A DNA stretch of 64,000 bases, taken from NCBI RefSeq assembly GCF_001921215.1, contig NZ_MSIF01000009.1:248001-312000 (forward strand). Reading direction: 5' to 3'. Of this stretch, positions 36,395-45,441 are shown piece by piece (position 1 is the first letter of the stretch; each line of letters begins with the position of its first letter). A program made the position numbers and the translations under genes. Origin of the DNA: Actinophytocola xinjiangensis (GTDB taxonomy: Bacteria > Actinomycetota > Actinomycetes > Mycobacteriales > Pseudonocardiaceae). The notes under the pieces were generated by a model. The model was given only the letters and a program-made list of their open reading frames with translations, was not told the origin of the DNA and made no database searches.

Positions 36395-36774
36395 GCCGTC
36401 CGGGCGGGCCGGTCGACCCGCACGAGCTGCGCGCCGCCGTCGAGGCGGTGCGCCCGTGGCTGGCCGGCGACCCGCGGCGGCCGGCGCGGCCCGTGCTGGC
36501 GGCGGCCGTGCGGCTGAGCCTGCGCACCCTCGCCCAGGACGCGCCCGGCCGCAGCGTCGAGGTGCGGGTGCCGCCGTTCGCGGCCGTGCAGTGCGTCGAG
36601 GGTCCCCGGCACACCCGGGGCACCCCGCCCAACGTCGTCGAGACCGATCCGCTGACCTGGCTCGAACTCGCCACCGGCGCCGTGACCTGGGCCCAGGCGC
36701 TGGCCGACGGGCGGATCAGCGCCTCGGGCAGCCGCGCGGACCTCTCCGCGCACCTGCCGCTGCTGCGCCTGTAG
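36391..36774 (+). CDS. Sterol carrier family protein (SCP2-like), probable CTG start
   Basis: This 127-residue protein is a recognisable actinobacterial family: VDPHELRAAVEAVRPWL, then APGRSVEVRVPPFAAVQC and RHTRGTPPNVVETDPLTWLELATG with ISASGSRADLS. A comparable protein is encoded near purF in mycobacteria. No ATG, GTG or TTG exists in frame between 36304 and the conserved segment. CTG at 36391 overlaps the EspG stop as CTGA and has GAGGTG upstream, so I infer a rare CTG start with translational coupling; GTG at 36304 would demand an 87-base overlap. The ligand is unknown. Confidence 0.75.
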   Translation: MSRPGGPVDPHELRAAVEAVRPWLAGDPRRPARPVLAAAVRLSLRTLAQDAPGRSVEVRVPPFAAVQCVEGPRHTRGTPPNVVETDPLTWLELATGAVTWAQALADGRISASGSRADLSAHLPLLRL

Positions 36775-36778
36775 CCGC

Positions 36779-37213
36779 TCAGTCGTCGGGGCCGGCGCGC
36801 CGGCCCCGCTTGATCTCGCCCCGGCGGCGTTTGGCCGCCAGCCGGCGTTCCTTCGCACCTCGGCTCGGCCTGGTCGCCCGGCGTGTCGGCGGCGGTGGGG
36901 CGGCGGCCGCGCGCAGCATCGTGACCAGGCGTTCGCGGGCCTCCACCCGGTTGGCGAGCTGGGCGCGGCGGGCGCTGGCGGCGACCGTGAGCACGCCGTC
37001 GACCAGCCTGCTGCCCAGCGCCGCGAGCAACCGGTCGCGCAGGTTGTCCGGTACCGAGGCCGAGCGGGCGACGTCGAAGGACAGCTCCACCCGGCTGTCG
37101 GTGGTGTTCACGCCCTGGCCGCCGGGGCCCGACGACCGGGAGAACCGCTCCCGCAACTCGTCGGGCGGGATCACCAGGCGCGGGGTGACCACCAGGTCGT
37201 CGGCGAGGTCCAC
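36779..37213 (-). CDS. arfB: Alternative ribosome-rescue factor / peptidyl-tRNA hydrolase
   Basis: The 144-residue protein has the release-factor GGQ motif at 31-33 in SSGPGGQGVNTTDSRVEL and a very basic C-terminal tail (Arg/Lys-rich from about 115), which ArfB uses to fill the empty mRNA channel of stalled ribosomes. The enzyme hydrolyses peptidyl-tRNA on non-stop complexes. It lies three bases after the stop of the third sigma-partner gene on the same strand and converges on the sterol carrier gene. Confidence 0.94.
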   Translation of the reverse strand: MDLADDLVVTPRLVIPPDELRERFSRSSGPGGQGVNTTDSRVELSFDVARSASVPDNLRDRLLAALGSRLVDGVLTVAASARRAQLANRVEARERLVTMLRAAAAPPPPTRRATRPSRGAKERRLAAKRRRGEIKRGRRAGPDD

Positions 37214-37215
37214 GG

Positions 37216-38049
37216 CTAGTCGACGTCCAGCTCGGGCAGCGCGGCGATGCGGATCGCCGCGGACTCGGTCAGCGGCGGCCAGCTCGCCTTCACCGGCACC
37301 GCGCCGTCGCCGCGCTGGACCGAGGTCAGGTTGGACGCGGTCACGGTGACCGAGTCGCCGTCCGGGTGCACCGAGCGGACCACCCGCCGCACCTCCCCGG
37401 TGTCGAAGCGCTGCACGGCGACCACCATCGGCAGGTCACCCTCCTTGCGGACCTCACACTGGTCGACCGGCCGGGGCACGGTGTCGCAGTCGAGCCCGTC
37501 GCCGGGGCCGCGTCGCAGCAGCACCCACAGCCAGCCCGACCCGTCGTCGGTCCGCAGGTCGGCCTCGAACTCGTACACGCCCGGTGTGGTCCCCTGGAAC
37601 ACCGGGCCGCTGGTGCCGGCGACGGGGGACAGCACGTAGCGCGCGGGCAGCACGTCGGGGTTGACCACGGCCTGGGTGTACCGGACCGTCTCGTCGCGTA
37701 CCTGCCCCTGCGGCCCGGCGGTGGTACTCGGCCCGGCGGCGGTACTCGGCTCGGCGGTCCTCGGCGGGGTGGTCAGCAAGGACGACTCGGCCGTCGGGGT
37801 CGACCCGGCGGCCGGCGGGACGGTCCGGTGGTCGCCGTCGTGGCCGGTGAGCACGCCGCTGACCAGCACCGTGCCGACCACCACGGCGACCGCGCCGGAC
37901 ACCGCGCCGCCGGCCTGGAACAGCCGCCGCCGACGCAGGCCGCGCCGGCCCCGGCGCAGCACCTCCTCGCGGTCGACGGCCAGCGGCGGCTCGCCGGACA
38001 GCGCCGTGTCCAGCCACCGCCGCACCCGCGCGTTCTCGTTCTCGTTCAT
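37216..38049 (-). CDS. Single-TM protein, putative sigma-factor partner (third)
   Basis: This 277-residue protein has a cytoplasmic segment starting NENENARVRRWLDTALSGEPPL, an Arg-rich stretch, one membrane helix at about 47-68, a Thr/Pro/Ser-rich linker and an extracytoplasmic domain with two cysteines. The plan matches the proteins at 11014 and 12949. Its ATG shares one base with the sigma stop (TGATG), so the genes are coupled. No anti-sigma zinc motif is seen; function is inferred from context. Confidence 0.75.
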   Translation of the reverse strand: MNENENARVRRWLDTALSGEPPLAVDREEVLRRGRRGLRRRRLFQAGGAVSGAVAVVVGTVLVSGVLTGHDGDHRTVPPAAGSTPTAESSLLTTPPRTAEPSTAAGPSTTAGPQGQVRDETVRYTQAVVNPDVLPARYVLSPVAGTSGPVFQGTTPGVYEFEADLRTDDGSGWLWVLLRRGPGDGLDCDTVPRPVDQCEVRKEGDLPMVVAVQRFDTGEVRRVVRSVHPDGDSVTVTASNLTSVQRGDGAVPVKASWPPLTESAAIRIAALPELDVD

Positions 38050-38555
38050 CACTCACCCGCCCCCGCCGGTTCGTCGCTGGACAACATCCGTCGCATGGAC
38101 GCCAGGCCCTTCGCCGCCTGGCTCTTGATCGTGCCCTCGCTCTTGCCGAGCGTGGCCGCGGTCTCCTGGACCGAGAGGTCCTCCCAGTAGCGCAGCACGA
38201 CCACCGCGCGCTGGCCGGCCGGCAGCTTCGCCAACGCTCGTCGCACGTCGACCGCCTCCTCGACACCGGGCGGCCGCACCGCGTTCTCCGGCACCTCCTC
38301 CACCACCGACTCGCGCCGGCGGTAGGCCCGCCGCGACTCGTCGATCGCGGTCCGCACCATGATCCGCCGCGAGTAGGCGTCGACGCTGCCGTCGCGCCGG
38401 ATCCGCGACCAGGCGACGTACATCTTCGTCAGCGTCGTCTGGACCAGGTCCTCCGCGCGATGCCAGTCACCGCCGCACAACAGGAACGCGGTCCGGCGCA
38501 TGACGACGGCACGACTTTCGAGGTACTCCCCGAACTCCGCGTCGCGGTCGTACAC
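38049..38555 (-). CDS. SigE-family RNA polymerase sigma-70 factor (third of three)
   Basis: The 168-residue protein has region 2 FLLCGGDWHRAEDLVQTTLTKMY and region 4 PAGQRAVVVLRYWEDLSVQETAATLGKSEGTIKSQ. It begins at a GTG and is followed directly by its one-TM partner. It is the most divergent of the three sigma factors in the window. The 58-base gap to purM shows no obvious self-recognition promoter. Confidence 0.92.
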   Translation of the reverse strand: MYDRDAEFGEYLESRAVVMRRTAFLLCGGDWHRAEDLVQTTLTKMYVAWSRIRRDGSVDAYSRRIMVRTAIDESRRAYRRRESVVEEVPENAVRPPGVEEAVDVRRALAKLPAGQRAVVVLRYWEDLSVQETAATLGKSEGTIKSQAAKGLASMRRMLSSDEPAGAGE

Positions 38556-38613
38556 GAACCCGTGATCCTCTCACCTCGCCCGTGATACGGCGGCCGGCTC
38601 CGACGGGTTGCCT

Positions 38614-39699
38614 CTAGAAGCGCGGGTGGTCCCCGGTCAGCTCGGCCCGCACGGCGTCCGGGTCCTCGCCGATCGGGGTGACCTCACCGAGCACCCAGGA
38701 CGGTACGTGCCGGGCGGTGAGCACGGCGAGCGTGCGATCCACGTCCTCCGGTGCCACCACGGCGACCATGCCGACACCCATGTTGAACGTGCGCTCCATC
38801 TCCAGCCGCTCGACACGCCCACGCTGGGCGATCATCGAGAACACCGGCGCCGGGGTCCAGGTGCCCCGGTCGAGCACCGCGCGCAGCCCCGGCGGGATCA
38901 CCCTGGCCACGTTGGCGGCCATGCCGCCGCCGGTGATGTGCGCGAACGTGCGCACCTCGGCCTCGGCGACCACCGCCAGACAGTCCTTGGCGTAGATCCT
39001 GGTCGGTTCCAGCAGCTCCTCACCCAGGGTGCGGCCGAACTCCTCGACCTGACCCTCCAGCGGCATCCGACCGATCTCCAGCAGCACGTGCCTGGCCAGG
39101 GAGAACCCGTTGGAGTGCAGGCCGGTGGCGCCCATGGCGATCACCACGTCGCCTGGCCGGACCCGCTCCGGGCCGAGCACCGCGTCCGCCTCGACCACGC
39201 CGACGCCGGTGGCCGACAGGTCGTAGGCGCCGTCGGTCATCAGGCCGGGGTGCTCGGCGGTCTCGCCGCCCAGCAGCGCGCAGCCGGCCTGCACACAGCC
39301 CTCGGAGATGCCCTTGACCAGCGCCGCGATCCGCTCCGGGACGACGGTGCCCACGGCGATGTAGTCCTGTAGGAACAGCGGCTCGGCCCCGCACACCACG
39401 AGGTCGTCGACCACCATGGCGACCAGGTCGATGCCGACCGTGTCGTGCACGTCGAGGGCCTGGGCGACGGCGATCTTCGTGCCGACCCCGTCGGTCGAGG
39501 AGGCGAGGATGGGCTCACGCCAGCGGTCCAGCCGCAGCTTGAACAGCCCGGCGAACCCGCCGATGCCGCCCATCACCTCCGGGCGGGAGGCCTTCTCGGC
39601 GAACGGCTTGAGCTGTTCGACGGCCTCGTCGCCGGCTTCGATGTTGACCCCCGCCGCGGCGTAGGTGGCGTGCGGGGAGTTGGCGCTGGTGTCGGTCAT
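38614..39699 (-). CDS. purM: Phosphoribosylformylglycinamidine cyclo-ligase (AIR synthetase)
   Basis: The 361-residue protein starts near YAAAGVNIEAGDEAV and includes the conserved STDGVGTKIAVAQ, GGETAEHPG and ITGGGMAANVARV motifs. It closes the imidazole ring of AIR using ATP, step 5 of purine synthesis. It follows purF after 11 bases on the same strand, forming a purFM operon, as in many actinobacteria. Confidence 0.97.
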   Translation of the reverse strand: MTDTSANSPHATYAAAGVNIEAGDEAVEQLKPFAEKASRPEVMGGIGGFAGLFKLRLDRWREPILASSTDGVGTKIAVAQALDVHDTVGIDLVAMVVDDLVVCGAEPLFLQDYIAVGTVVPERIAALVKGISEGCVQAGCALLGGETAEHPGLMTDGAYDLSATGVGVVEADAVLGPERVRPGDVVIAMGATGLHSNGFSLARHVLLEIGRMPLEGQVEEFGRTLGEELLEPTRIYAKDCLAVVAEAEVRTFAHITGGGMAANVARVIPPGLRAVLDRGTWTPAPVFSMIAQRGRVERLEMERTFNMGVGMVAVVAPEDVDRTLAVLTARHVPSWVLGEVTPIGEDPDAVRAELTGDHPRF

Positions 39700-39710
39700 C
39701 GTGTCCAAGC

Positions 39711-41237
39711 TCAAGGTCGCCGGAGTGCGTCCCCGGCACCATAGCCGGCCGGCACCACCGGGGCGGCGGAGCCCGCGACACCCTTCTCCAGCCCTTCCAG
39801 CAGGTGCTTGCCGATCTTGGTCTCCTCCGGGAGGGCGATCGGGTAGGTGCCGTCGAAGCAGGCCATGCACAGCCGGGTGCGCGGCTGCTCACTCGCCGCG
39901 ACCAGGCCCTCGATCGAGACGTAGGCCAGCGAGTCGGCGCCGATCGAGCGGCGGATGCCGTCCAGGTCGAGGCCGTTGGCGACCAGCTCGGCGCGGGAGG
40001 CGAAGTCGATGCCGTAGAAGCACGGCCAGCGCACCGGCGGCGAGGCGATCCGCACGTGCACCTCCAGCGCACCGGCCTCGCGCAGCATCCGCACCAGGGC
40101 CCGCTGGGTGTTGCCGCGCACGATCGAGTCGTCCACCACCACCAGCCGCTTGCCCCGGATGACCTCGCGCAGCGGGTTGAGCTTGAGCCGGATGCCCAGC
40201 TGGCGGATGGTCTGCGAGGGCTGGATGAACGTGCGGCCGACGTAGCCGTTCTTCACCAGGCCCGAGCCGTAGGGGATCTCCGAGCCCTGCGCGTAGCCGA
40301 TGGCCGCCGGGGTGCCGGACTCGGGCACCGGGATGACCAGGTCGGCCTCCACCGGCGCCTCCTGCGCCAGCCGCCGGCCGATGTCCACGCGGGTGGCGTG
40401 CACCGACCGGCCGGAGATCGTGGTGTCCGGGCGGGCGAGGTAGACGAACTCGAACACGCAGCCCTTGGGCTCGGGGTTGGCGAAGCGTGAGGAGCGCAGC
40501 CCGTCGGAGTCGATGGCCAGCAGCTCACCCGGCTCGACCTCACGCACGAACGACGCGCCGACGATGTCCAGCGCGGCGGTCTCGCTGGCCACCACCCAGC
40601 CGCGTTCCAGCCGGCCGATGACCAGCGGGTGCACGCCGTGCGGGTCGCGGGCGGCGTAGAGGGTGGTCTCGTCGGCGAACACCAGGCAGAACGCGCCGCG
40701 CACGTCGGGCAGCAGCTCCAGCGCGGCCTGCTCGATGCCCCGGTCGGCGGCGGTCGCGGCCAGCAGCCCGCACAGCAGGTCGGAGTCGGTGGTGGCGCCG
40801 GTGGCCTTGCTCACCCCGGTGGCCCCGGAGCGCTCCAGCAGCTCGGCGGTGTTCACCAGGTTGCCGTTGTGGCCCAGCGACAGGCCGCTGCCCACGGCGG
40901 TGTTGCGGAAGGTCGGCTGGGCGTTCTCCCAGGTGGTGGAGCCGGTGGTGGAGTAGCGGCAGTGGCCGACGGCGATGTGGCCGCGCAGCGAGGACAGCAC
41001 CTGCTCGTCGAAGACCTGGCTGACCAGGCCGAGGTCCTTGAACACGACGATCCGCTGACCGTCGGAGACCGAGATGCCGGCGGCCTCCTGGCCGCGGTGT
41101 TGCAGTGCGTAGAGCCCGTAGTAGGTGAGCTTGGCGACCTCCTCGCCAGGAGCCCACACGCCGAACACGCCGCACTCCTCGCGGGGCTCGGTTTCCGGCA
41201 CGTCATGTCGGTCGGTGACCACCGAGTCAACTCCCAT
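39711..41237 (-). CDS. purF: Amidophosphoribosyltransferase
   Basis: The 508-residue protein carries a 21-residue propeptide before Cys22 of CGVFGVW, the N-terminal nucleophile of the glutaminase domain. The phosphoribosyltransferase domain has VVDDSIVRGNT, the PRPP loop. The usual iron-sulfur cysteines of the Bacillus-type enzyme appear to include Cys in RLCMACFDG. It performs the first committed step of purine synthesis and is the main control point. It is first in the purFM operon. Confidence 0.97.
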   Translation of the reverse strand: MGVDSVVTDRHDVPETEPREECGVFGVWAPGEEVAKLTYYGLYALQHRGQEAAGISVSDGQRIVVFKDLGLVSQVFDEQVLSSLRGHIAVGHCRYSTTGSTTWENAQPTFRNTAVGSGLSLGHNGNLVNTAELLERSGATGVSKATGATTDSDLLCGLLAATAADRGIEQAALELLPDVRGAFCLVFADETTLYAARDPHGVHPLVIGRLERGWVVASETAALDIVGASFVREVEPGELLAIDSDGLRSSRFANPEPKGCVFEFVYLARPDTTISGRSVHATRVDIGRRLAQEAPVEADLVIPVPESGTPAAIGYAQGSEIPYGSGLVKNGYVGRTFIQPSQTIRQLGIRLKLNPLREVIRGKRLVVVDDSIVRGNTQRALVRMLREAGALEVHVRIASPPVRWPCFYGIDFASRAELVANGLDLDGIRRSIGADSLAYVSIEGLVAASEQPRTRLCMACFDGTYPIALPEETKIGKHLLEGLEKGVAGSAAPVVPAGYGAGDALRRP

Positions 41238-41307
41238 GCGAACGGTGTCAGTGCGCTCCAGTGTAGGCGCGGTTCACCGGGCCCATCGCGCCCGACCGAC
41301 GTGGCGA

Positions 41308-42033
41308 TCAGCTCATTCGCAGGCCCTTGAGCACCCGTTCGTCGCCGGTGCCGGACAGGCGCATCCGGCCGCGCAGCTGGTAGAGCAGGGTGGCGGCCCT
41401 GCCGTGCAGCCGCGCGTCGGCCGGCTCGCCCGGGTCGGCCGGGCGGACCTCGGGGACCTGGCCGGGGACCAGCCGCACGAACCAGGCGCGGCCCTCCTCG
41501 GTGGCCACGACCGCGCTGCCCTGGTACTCCGGCGGCTCGTCGCCGAGCTGGCGGGCGGCGAGCAGCGTGCCGAGCAGTTCGTCGAGTGAGTCGATGGCCT
41601 GGTCGGGGTCGGTCGGGTCGAGGGTGCGCAGCGTGGCCTGGGCGTCCCAGCGGCGCAGGTTCAGCTCGTGGGCGGCGCGCCGGTGCCAGACCCACGCGAG
41701 GTCCGGCGCCGCCGGTGAGAACGTCCACACCGGACGGTTGCCGGGGGTGGTCGCCAGCACCTCGGCGGCCCTGGCCAGCTCGGCGTCCAGGTGAGCGAGC
41801 GGGTCGGCGACGGCGCGCGGCGGGTCCAGACGCAGGGCGACGGTGCTGCCGCTGGCCAGGTAGGTGGTGACCTGCTGGCAGAACCGGGCGACGTGGCTGG
41901 TCAGCTCGGTGAAGGTCCAGCCGGGGCAGGAGGGCACCCGGGCGCCGAGGTCGGCGGCGCCGACGGCGGCCCGGAACCTGGCCGACTGCTCGTCGAACAC
42001 CCCGGTCCACCTCGACGGGCTCCAGTCGCTCAC
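41308..42033 (-). CDS. Maleylpyruvate isomerase family mycothiol-dependent enzyme
   Basis: The 241-residue protein has the MDMPI/DinB-like N-terminal domain (VPSCPGWTFTELTSHVARFCQ, including the metal-binding His) with a second ligand His near WHRRAAHELNLRRWDAQ. The rest resembles the MDMPI C-terminal domain. Members include mycothiol-dependent isomerases and many unassigned thiol-dependent enzymes. It lies upstream of purF on the same strand, separated by 70 bases. The reaction is unknown. Confidence 0.85.
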   Translation of the reverse strand: MSDWSPSRWTGVFDEQSARFRAAVGAADLGARVPSCPGWTFTELTSHVARFCQQVTTYLASGSTVALRLDPPRAVADPLAHLDAELARAAEVLATTPGNRPVWTFSPAAPDLAWVWHRRAAHELNLRRWDAQATLRTLDPTDPDQAIDSLDELLGTLLAARQLGDEPPEYQGSAVVATEEGRAWFVRLVPGQVPEVRPADPGEPADARLHGRAATLLYQLRGRMRLSGTGDERVLKGLRMS

Positions 42034-42149
42034 CCGGTCTCCTTCCGTTCCGTGCGCACATGCACACAGTGCGCGCGAAAAGCACCCTATGCGGCGACCC
42101 CTGGCAGTAGCGTCGTTTTGCGCTTTTGTCCCGGACCGAGGAGGTCGAC

Positions 42150-42464
42150 GTGCCCGAGGGCTACCAGGTGGACCCGGCGACGCTGCGGGGCGCGTCGACC
42201 AAGATCTACGAGGGCTCGGACGCCGTCGGCGACGCCGCCGCGTTGCTCTCGGTCGCCCAGTTGGTCCCGGCCGCGCTCGGTGAGGTGGCCGCCGCCGACG
42301 AGCTGGCCTGCGCCTTCGGCGAGTTCGTCACCAGCCACGGCGACGACCTGCGGCACGGCTCGGTGTGGGTGAACGCCACCGCCGACGGCCTGGTGGCCAG
42401 CGCCGAGGAGTACGAGAGCAGCGACCAGGGCTCCGCGGCGAACCTGACGGCGGCCGGCTCGTGA
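42150..42464 (+). CDS. Small ESX-like helical protein, partner of the DUF1023 hydrolase
   Basis: The 104-residue protein is a helical hairpin of WXG100-like size. It lacks WxG but ends in YESSD (Tyr88 to Asp92), which satisfies the YxxxD/E export element. The GTG follows a strong GAGGAGG. Its stop overlaps the GTG of the hydrolase (GTGA), whose N-terminus has WDG, so the two probably form one secreted heterodimer. This split is analogous to the PE-like and PPE-like pairs elsewhere in the window. Confidence 0.75.
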   Translation: MPEGYQVDPATLRGASTKIYEGSDAVGDAAALLSVAQLVPAALGEVAAADELACAFGEFVTSHGDDLRHGSVWVNATADGLVASAEEYESSDQGSAANLTAAGS

Positions 42465-44392
42465 CCGCCGACCCGGAGGTCCTCTACGGCAAGCTGGCCA
42501 GCGGCGACGCCGGCCGGATCGACGCGGTCGCCGAGCCGATCGGCTCGGCCCGGTCGGCGCTGTCCCGGGCCCGCGAGGCGATCGACGGCGGCGGTTCGAC
42601 CGCCGCGTCCGGGTGGGACGGCGACGCCGCGTCCGGGTTCGCCGCGCGGGCGACGCTGTCGGGCACCGCGACGACCACGGCGAACGACCGCCTCGGCCAG
42701 GCCGGCCAGATCGTCGAGGCCGCCTCCTCGGCGTACCGGACGATGCGCGGCGCGGCGGACAACGCGATCCAGGCGTGGCGCTCCCGCCCGCCCGACCTCG
42801 ACGACGCCGCGAAGCAGGCGCTGGCCACCCGGGTCAACGACGCCCTCGGCACGGTCCGCGACGGCTACGAGCGGACCCTGCGGGCCTACGCCGGCGCGCT
42901 GCGGGGCATCACCCCGGCCTTCGGTGAGACCGCCGCCGGGGACGCGTCGTGGGCGGCGACCGCGCCGCGGGCAGGCCTGACGGTGCCGCCGCCGGGCTCG
43001 GACCCGCGCGAGGTCGCCCGCTGGTGGAACAGCCTGTCCGAGACCGAGCGCGACCAGCTGATGGCCACCCAGTTCGACGCGCTGGGCCGGCTGCGCGGCC
43101 TGCCGGCCGAGGTGCTCAACGACGCGAACCGCCGCCGGATCGAGGTCGACCAGGCCCAGTACGCGGCCACGGTGTCCGATCTGGACGCCCGGATCGCCGC
43201 GCGCGCCGAGGAACTGGGCCTGGACCCCACCGACGAGGGCGCGCTGCGCGGCGACCCGGCCCTGGCCGACCTGCTCGACCAGCGCCAGGACGCCGACCGG
43301 TACCTGGACAACGCCACGGCGGCCGCCGGGCAGGTGACCAAGGCCGAGGGCCTGTCGCCCGACGGCGCGTACGTGCTGTCCTACGACCCGGTCGGCCCCG
43401 GGGTGCAGGAGGGGACGCTGGCGATCGCCCTGGGCAACCCGGACCAGGCCGACAACCTGTCGGTGCTCGTGCCGGGCACGACGGCCACGCTGGAGAGCGG
43501 GTTCCCGACCGGGTCGGCGGCCGACCTGCGGGCGGAGATGAACGCGGCGGCGCCGGGGCAGAACAACGTGACGATCGCGTGGTTGGGCTACGACGCGCCG
43601 ACCTGGGACCTGAGCGTGGCGAGCCCGGACAACGCGATCGAGGGCGCGGCGAACCTGGTCGCCGACGTCGACGGGTACCGGGCGGCGGCCGACGGGCAGC
43701 AGCACATCTCGGTGATCGGGCACAGCTACGGCAGTGCGACCGTGGGCTACGCGGGGATGAACGGTCTGGCGGCCGACGACGTCGCGTTCATCGGCTCACC
43801 CGGTGTCGGTGCGTCCAATGTGGACCAGCTGTCGTCGGGGCCGGGTCACGTGTGGGCCGGGGCCACCGAGCACGACCCGGTGGTGCAGGGCACCAGCGGC
43901 GACTGGTTCACCGCCGACGGCTCGTCCACCGGACCCTACGACTCGTCCTTCGGTGCCAACCAGTTCGGCGCGGCCGACGGCGGCAACGCGTTGAACGCGC
44001 ACACGTCCTACTACGACCCCGGCTCGGAGTCGTTGCGCAACCTGGCGAACATCGCGACCGGCAACTACGGCGAGGTGTCGGACCCGAACGTGCTGGACTC
44101 GCCGCTGCCGCCCGAGGTGCCAGGGTCGAACCTGCCGGTGGTCGGCCCGGTGATCGACGCCACGGTCAACCTGGGCCGGGAGACCGTGGACATGGTCGGG
44201 GACGTGGGCGGCGGGCTGTGGGAGTCCGGGCAGCACGCGGTCAGCGGCGACTGGGACGCTGCCTGGGACGAGCTGAAGTCCACCGGCGGTGAGTTCCTCA
44301 ACGACGCCGGGGACGCCGTTCTCGGCACGGTCGGGGACGCGGTGGAGGCCGGCCGGGACATCTACGAGAACACTATCGGCCGGTTGTTCTAG
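42461..44392 (+). CDS. Type VII secretion-linked alpha/beta hydrolase (DUF1023)
   Basis: The 643-residue protein begins with about 140 residues of WXG100-like helices holding SGWDGDAAS (Trp52). A central linker precedes a DUF1023 alpha/beta hydrolase with the nucleophile elbow GHSYGS at 420-425 (Ser422), GSPGVGA, and a catalytic-type His in LNAHTSYYDPGSES. The C-terminus has amphipathic repeats (VNLGRETVDMVGDVGGG). The fusion suggests an exported esterase or lipase, possibly an effector. It is translationally coupled to the small protein upstream, and its end overlaps the convergent lacI-family gene by 20 bases. Confidence 0.86.
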   Translation: MTADPEVLYGKLASGDAGRIDAVAEPIGSARSALSRAREAIDGGGSTAASGWDGDAASGFAARATLSGTATTTANDRLGQAGQIVEAASSAYRTMRGAADNAIQAWRSRPPDLDDAAKQALATRVNDALGTVRDGYERTLRAYAGALRGITPAFGETAAGDASWAATAPRAGLTVPPPGSDPREVARWWNSLSETERDQLMATQFDALGRLRGLPAEVLNDANRRRIEVDQAQYAATVSDLDARIAARAEELGLDPTDEGALRGDPALADLLDQRQDADRYLDNATAAAGQVTKAEGLSPDGAYVLSYDPVGPGVQEGTLAIALGNPDQADNLSVLVPGTTATLESGFPTGSAADLRAEMNAAAPGQNNVTIAWLGYDAPTWDLSVASPDNAIEGAANLVADVDGYRAAADGQQHISVIGHSYGSATVGYAGMNGLAADDVAFIGSPGVGASNVDQLSSGPGHVWAGATEHDPVVQGTSGDWFTADGSSTGPYDSSFGANQFGAADGGNALNAHTSYYDPGSESLRNLANIATGNYGEVSDPNVLDSPLPPEVPGSNLPVVGPVIDATVNLGRETVDMVGDVGGGLWESGQHAVSGDWDAAWDELKSTGGEFLNDAGDAVLGTVGDAVEAGRDIYENTIGRLF

Positions 44393-45365
44393 TCGAGGAG
44401 CGGACGACCAGGCGCGGTGTCAGCAGGTGCCGCGCCGGTCCGGACCGTTCGCCGCGCACGCGGCGGACCAGCGCCTGGGCGGCCAGCCGCCCCATCTCGA
44501 CCCTGGGCTGGTCGACGGTGGTCAGCGACACGTGCCGCAGCGCCGCCAGCCAGGTGTTGTCGTAGCCCACGACGGACACGTCCTCGGGGACCGACAGCCC
44601 GGCCTCGACCAGCCCGGAGATCACCCCGACGGCGTTGAGGTCGTTGGCGGCCAGCAGCGCGGTGGGTCGCCGGCCGGCCAGCAGGACCGGTACGGCGGCG
44701 GCTCCGGCGGCCTCGGTGTACTCGCCGCGCACGACCCTGGGTCGCAGGCCGTGGCGCCGCATGGCGGCCAGGTAGCCGGCGCGCCGGGGTGCGGCCTGGG
44801 ATCCGCCGCCGCCGTCGATGTGGGCGATCTCCTGGTGTCCCAACGAGACCAGGTGGTCGACGGCCATCATCGAGCCGGCCTTGCCGTCGTCGTTCACGGT
44901 GTCCACAGTGGACGTTCGGGAGGACCGGGAGACCAGGACGACCGGGGTGTGCGCCGAGGCGGCGGCGATGGCCTTGGCCGGCAGGACCGTGCCCAGCAGC
45001 GCCAGTCCGGCGGGGCGGAAGGACAGCAAACCGTCCAGCGCCTGGCGTTCGCGCGCCGGGGACCGGCCGCCGGTGTTGATCACCAGCTCGAAGCCGGCCG
45101 CCCGCGCCCCGGAGTCCAGGCCGTCGACGACCTCCGCCCAGAACGGGTTGTGCAGGTCGGAGACCATCACGCCGACCACGTGCGAGGTCCGGCTGGCCAG
45201 CGACCGGGCCATCAGGTGCGGCGAGTACCCGAGCTCCTCGGCCGCCTTGAGCACCGCCGCCCGCCGCAGCGCGCTGACCTTCGGCGAGTCGCGCATCACC
45301 AGCGACACCAACGCGCGGGACACCCCGGCGCGCGCGGCGACGTCCTCGATGGTCGGTCTCGGCAC
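44373..45365 (-). CDS. LacI family transcriptional regulator of the adjoining inositol-type operon
   Basis: The 330-residue protein begins with the LacI helix-turn-helix PTIEDVAARAGVSRALVSLVM and the hinge YSPHLMARSLAS, followed by a periplasmic-binding-protein-like ligand domain ending LAALRHVSLTTVDQP. The GTG is preceded by AAGGGAGG. A 14-base palindrome lies between this gene and the divergent catabolic operon, so it probably represses both. The effector is presumably an inositol or its derivative, inferred from the operon. Confidence 0.92.
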   Translation of the reverse strand: MPRPTIEDVAARAGVSRALVSLVMRDSPKVSALRRAAVLKAAEELGYSPHLMARSLASRTSHVVGVMVSDLHNPFWAEVVDGLDSGARAAGFELVINTGGRSPARERQALDGLLSFRPAGLALLGTVLPAKAIAAASAHTPVVLVSRSSRTSTVDTVNDDGKAGSMMAVDHLVSLGHQEIAHIDGGGGSQAAPRRAGYLAAMRRHGLRPRVVRGEYTEAAGAAAVPVLLAGRRPTALLAANDLNAVGVISGLVEAGLSVPEDVSVVGYDNTWLAALRHVSLTTVDQPRVEMGRLAAQALVRRVRGERSGPARHLLTPRLVVRSSTRTTGR

Positions 45366-45413
45366 CCCGCCTCCCTTGACACCGCTGTGACCGACATTAC
45401 AGGATAGCTCGAA

Positions 45414-45427
45414 TTGGAGCGCTCCAA
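45414..45427. promoter_or_regulatory. LacI-family operator palindrome
   Basis: TTGGAGCGCTCCAA is a perfect 14-base palindrome centred on CG, the form expected of LacI-family operators in actinobacteria. It lies 15 bases upstream of the inositol-dehydrogenase-like ATG and 49 bases upstream of the lacI-family GTG. Confidence 0.8.
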
Positions 45428-45441
45428 CAGCGGGGGGCCGG

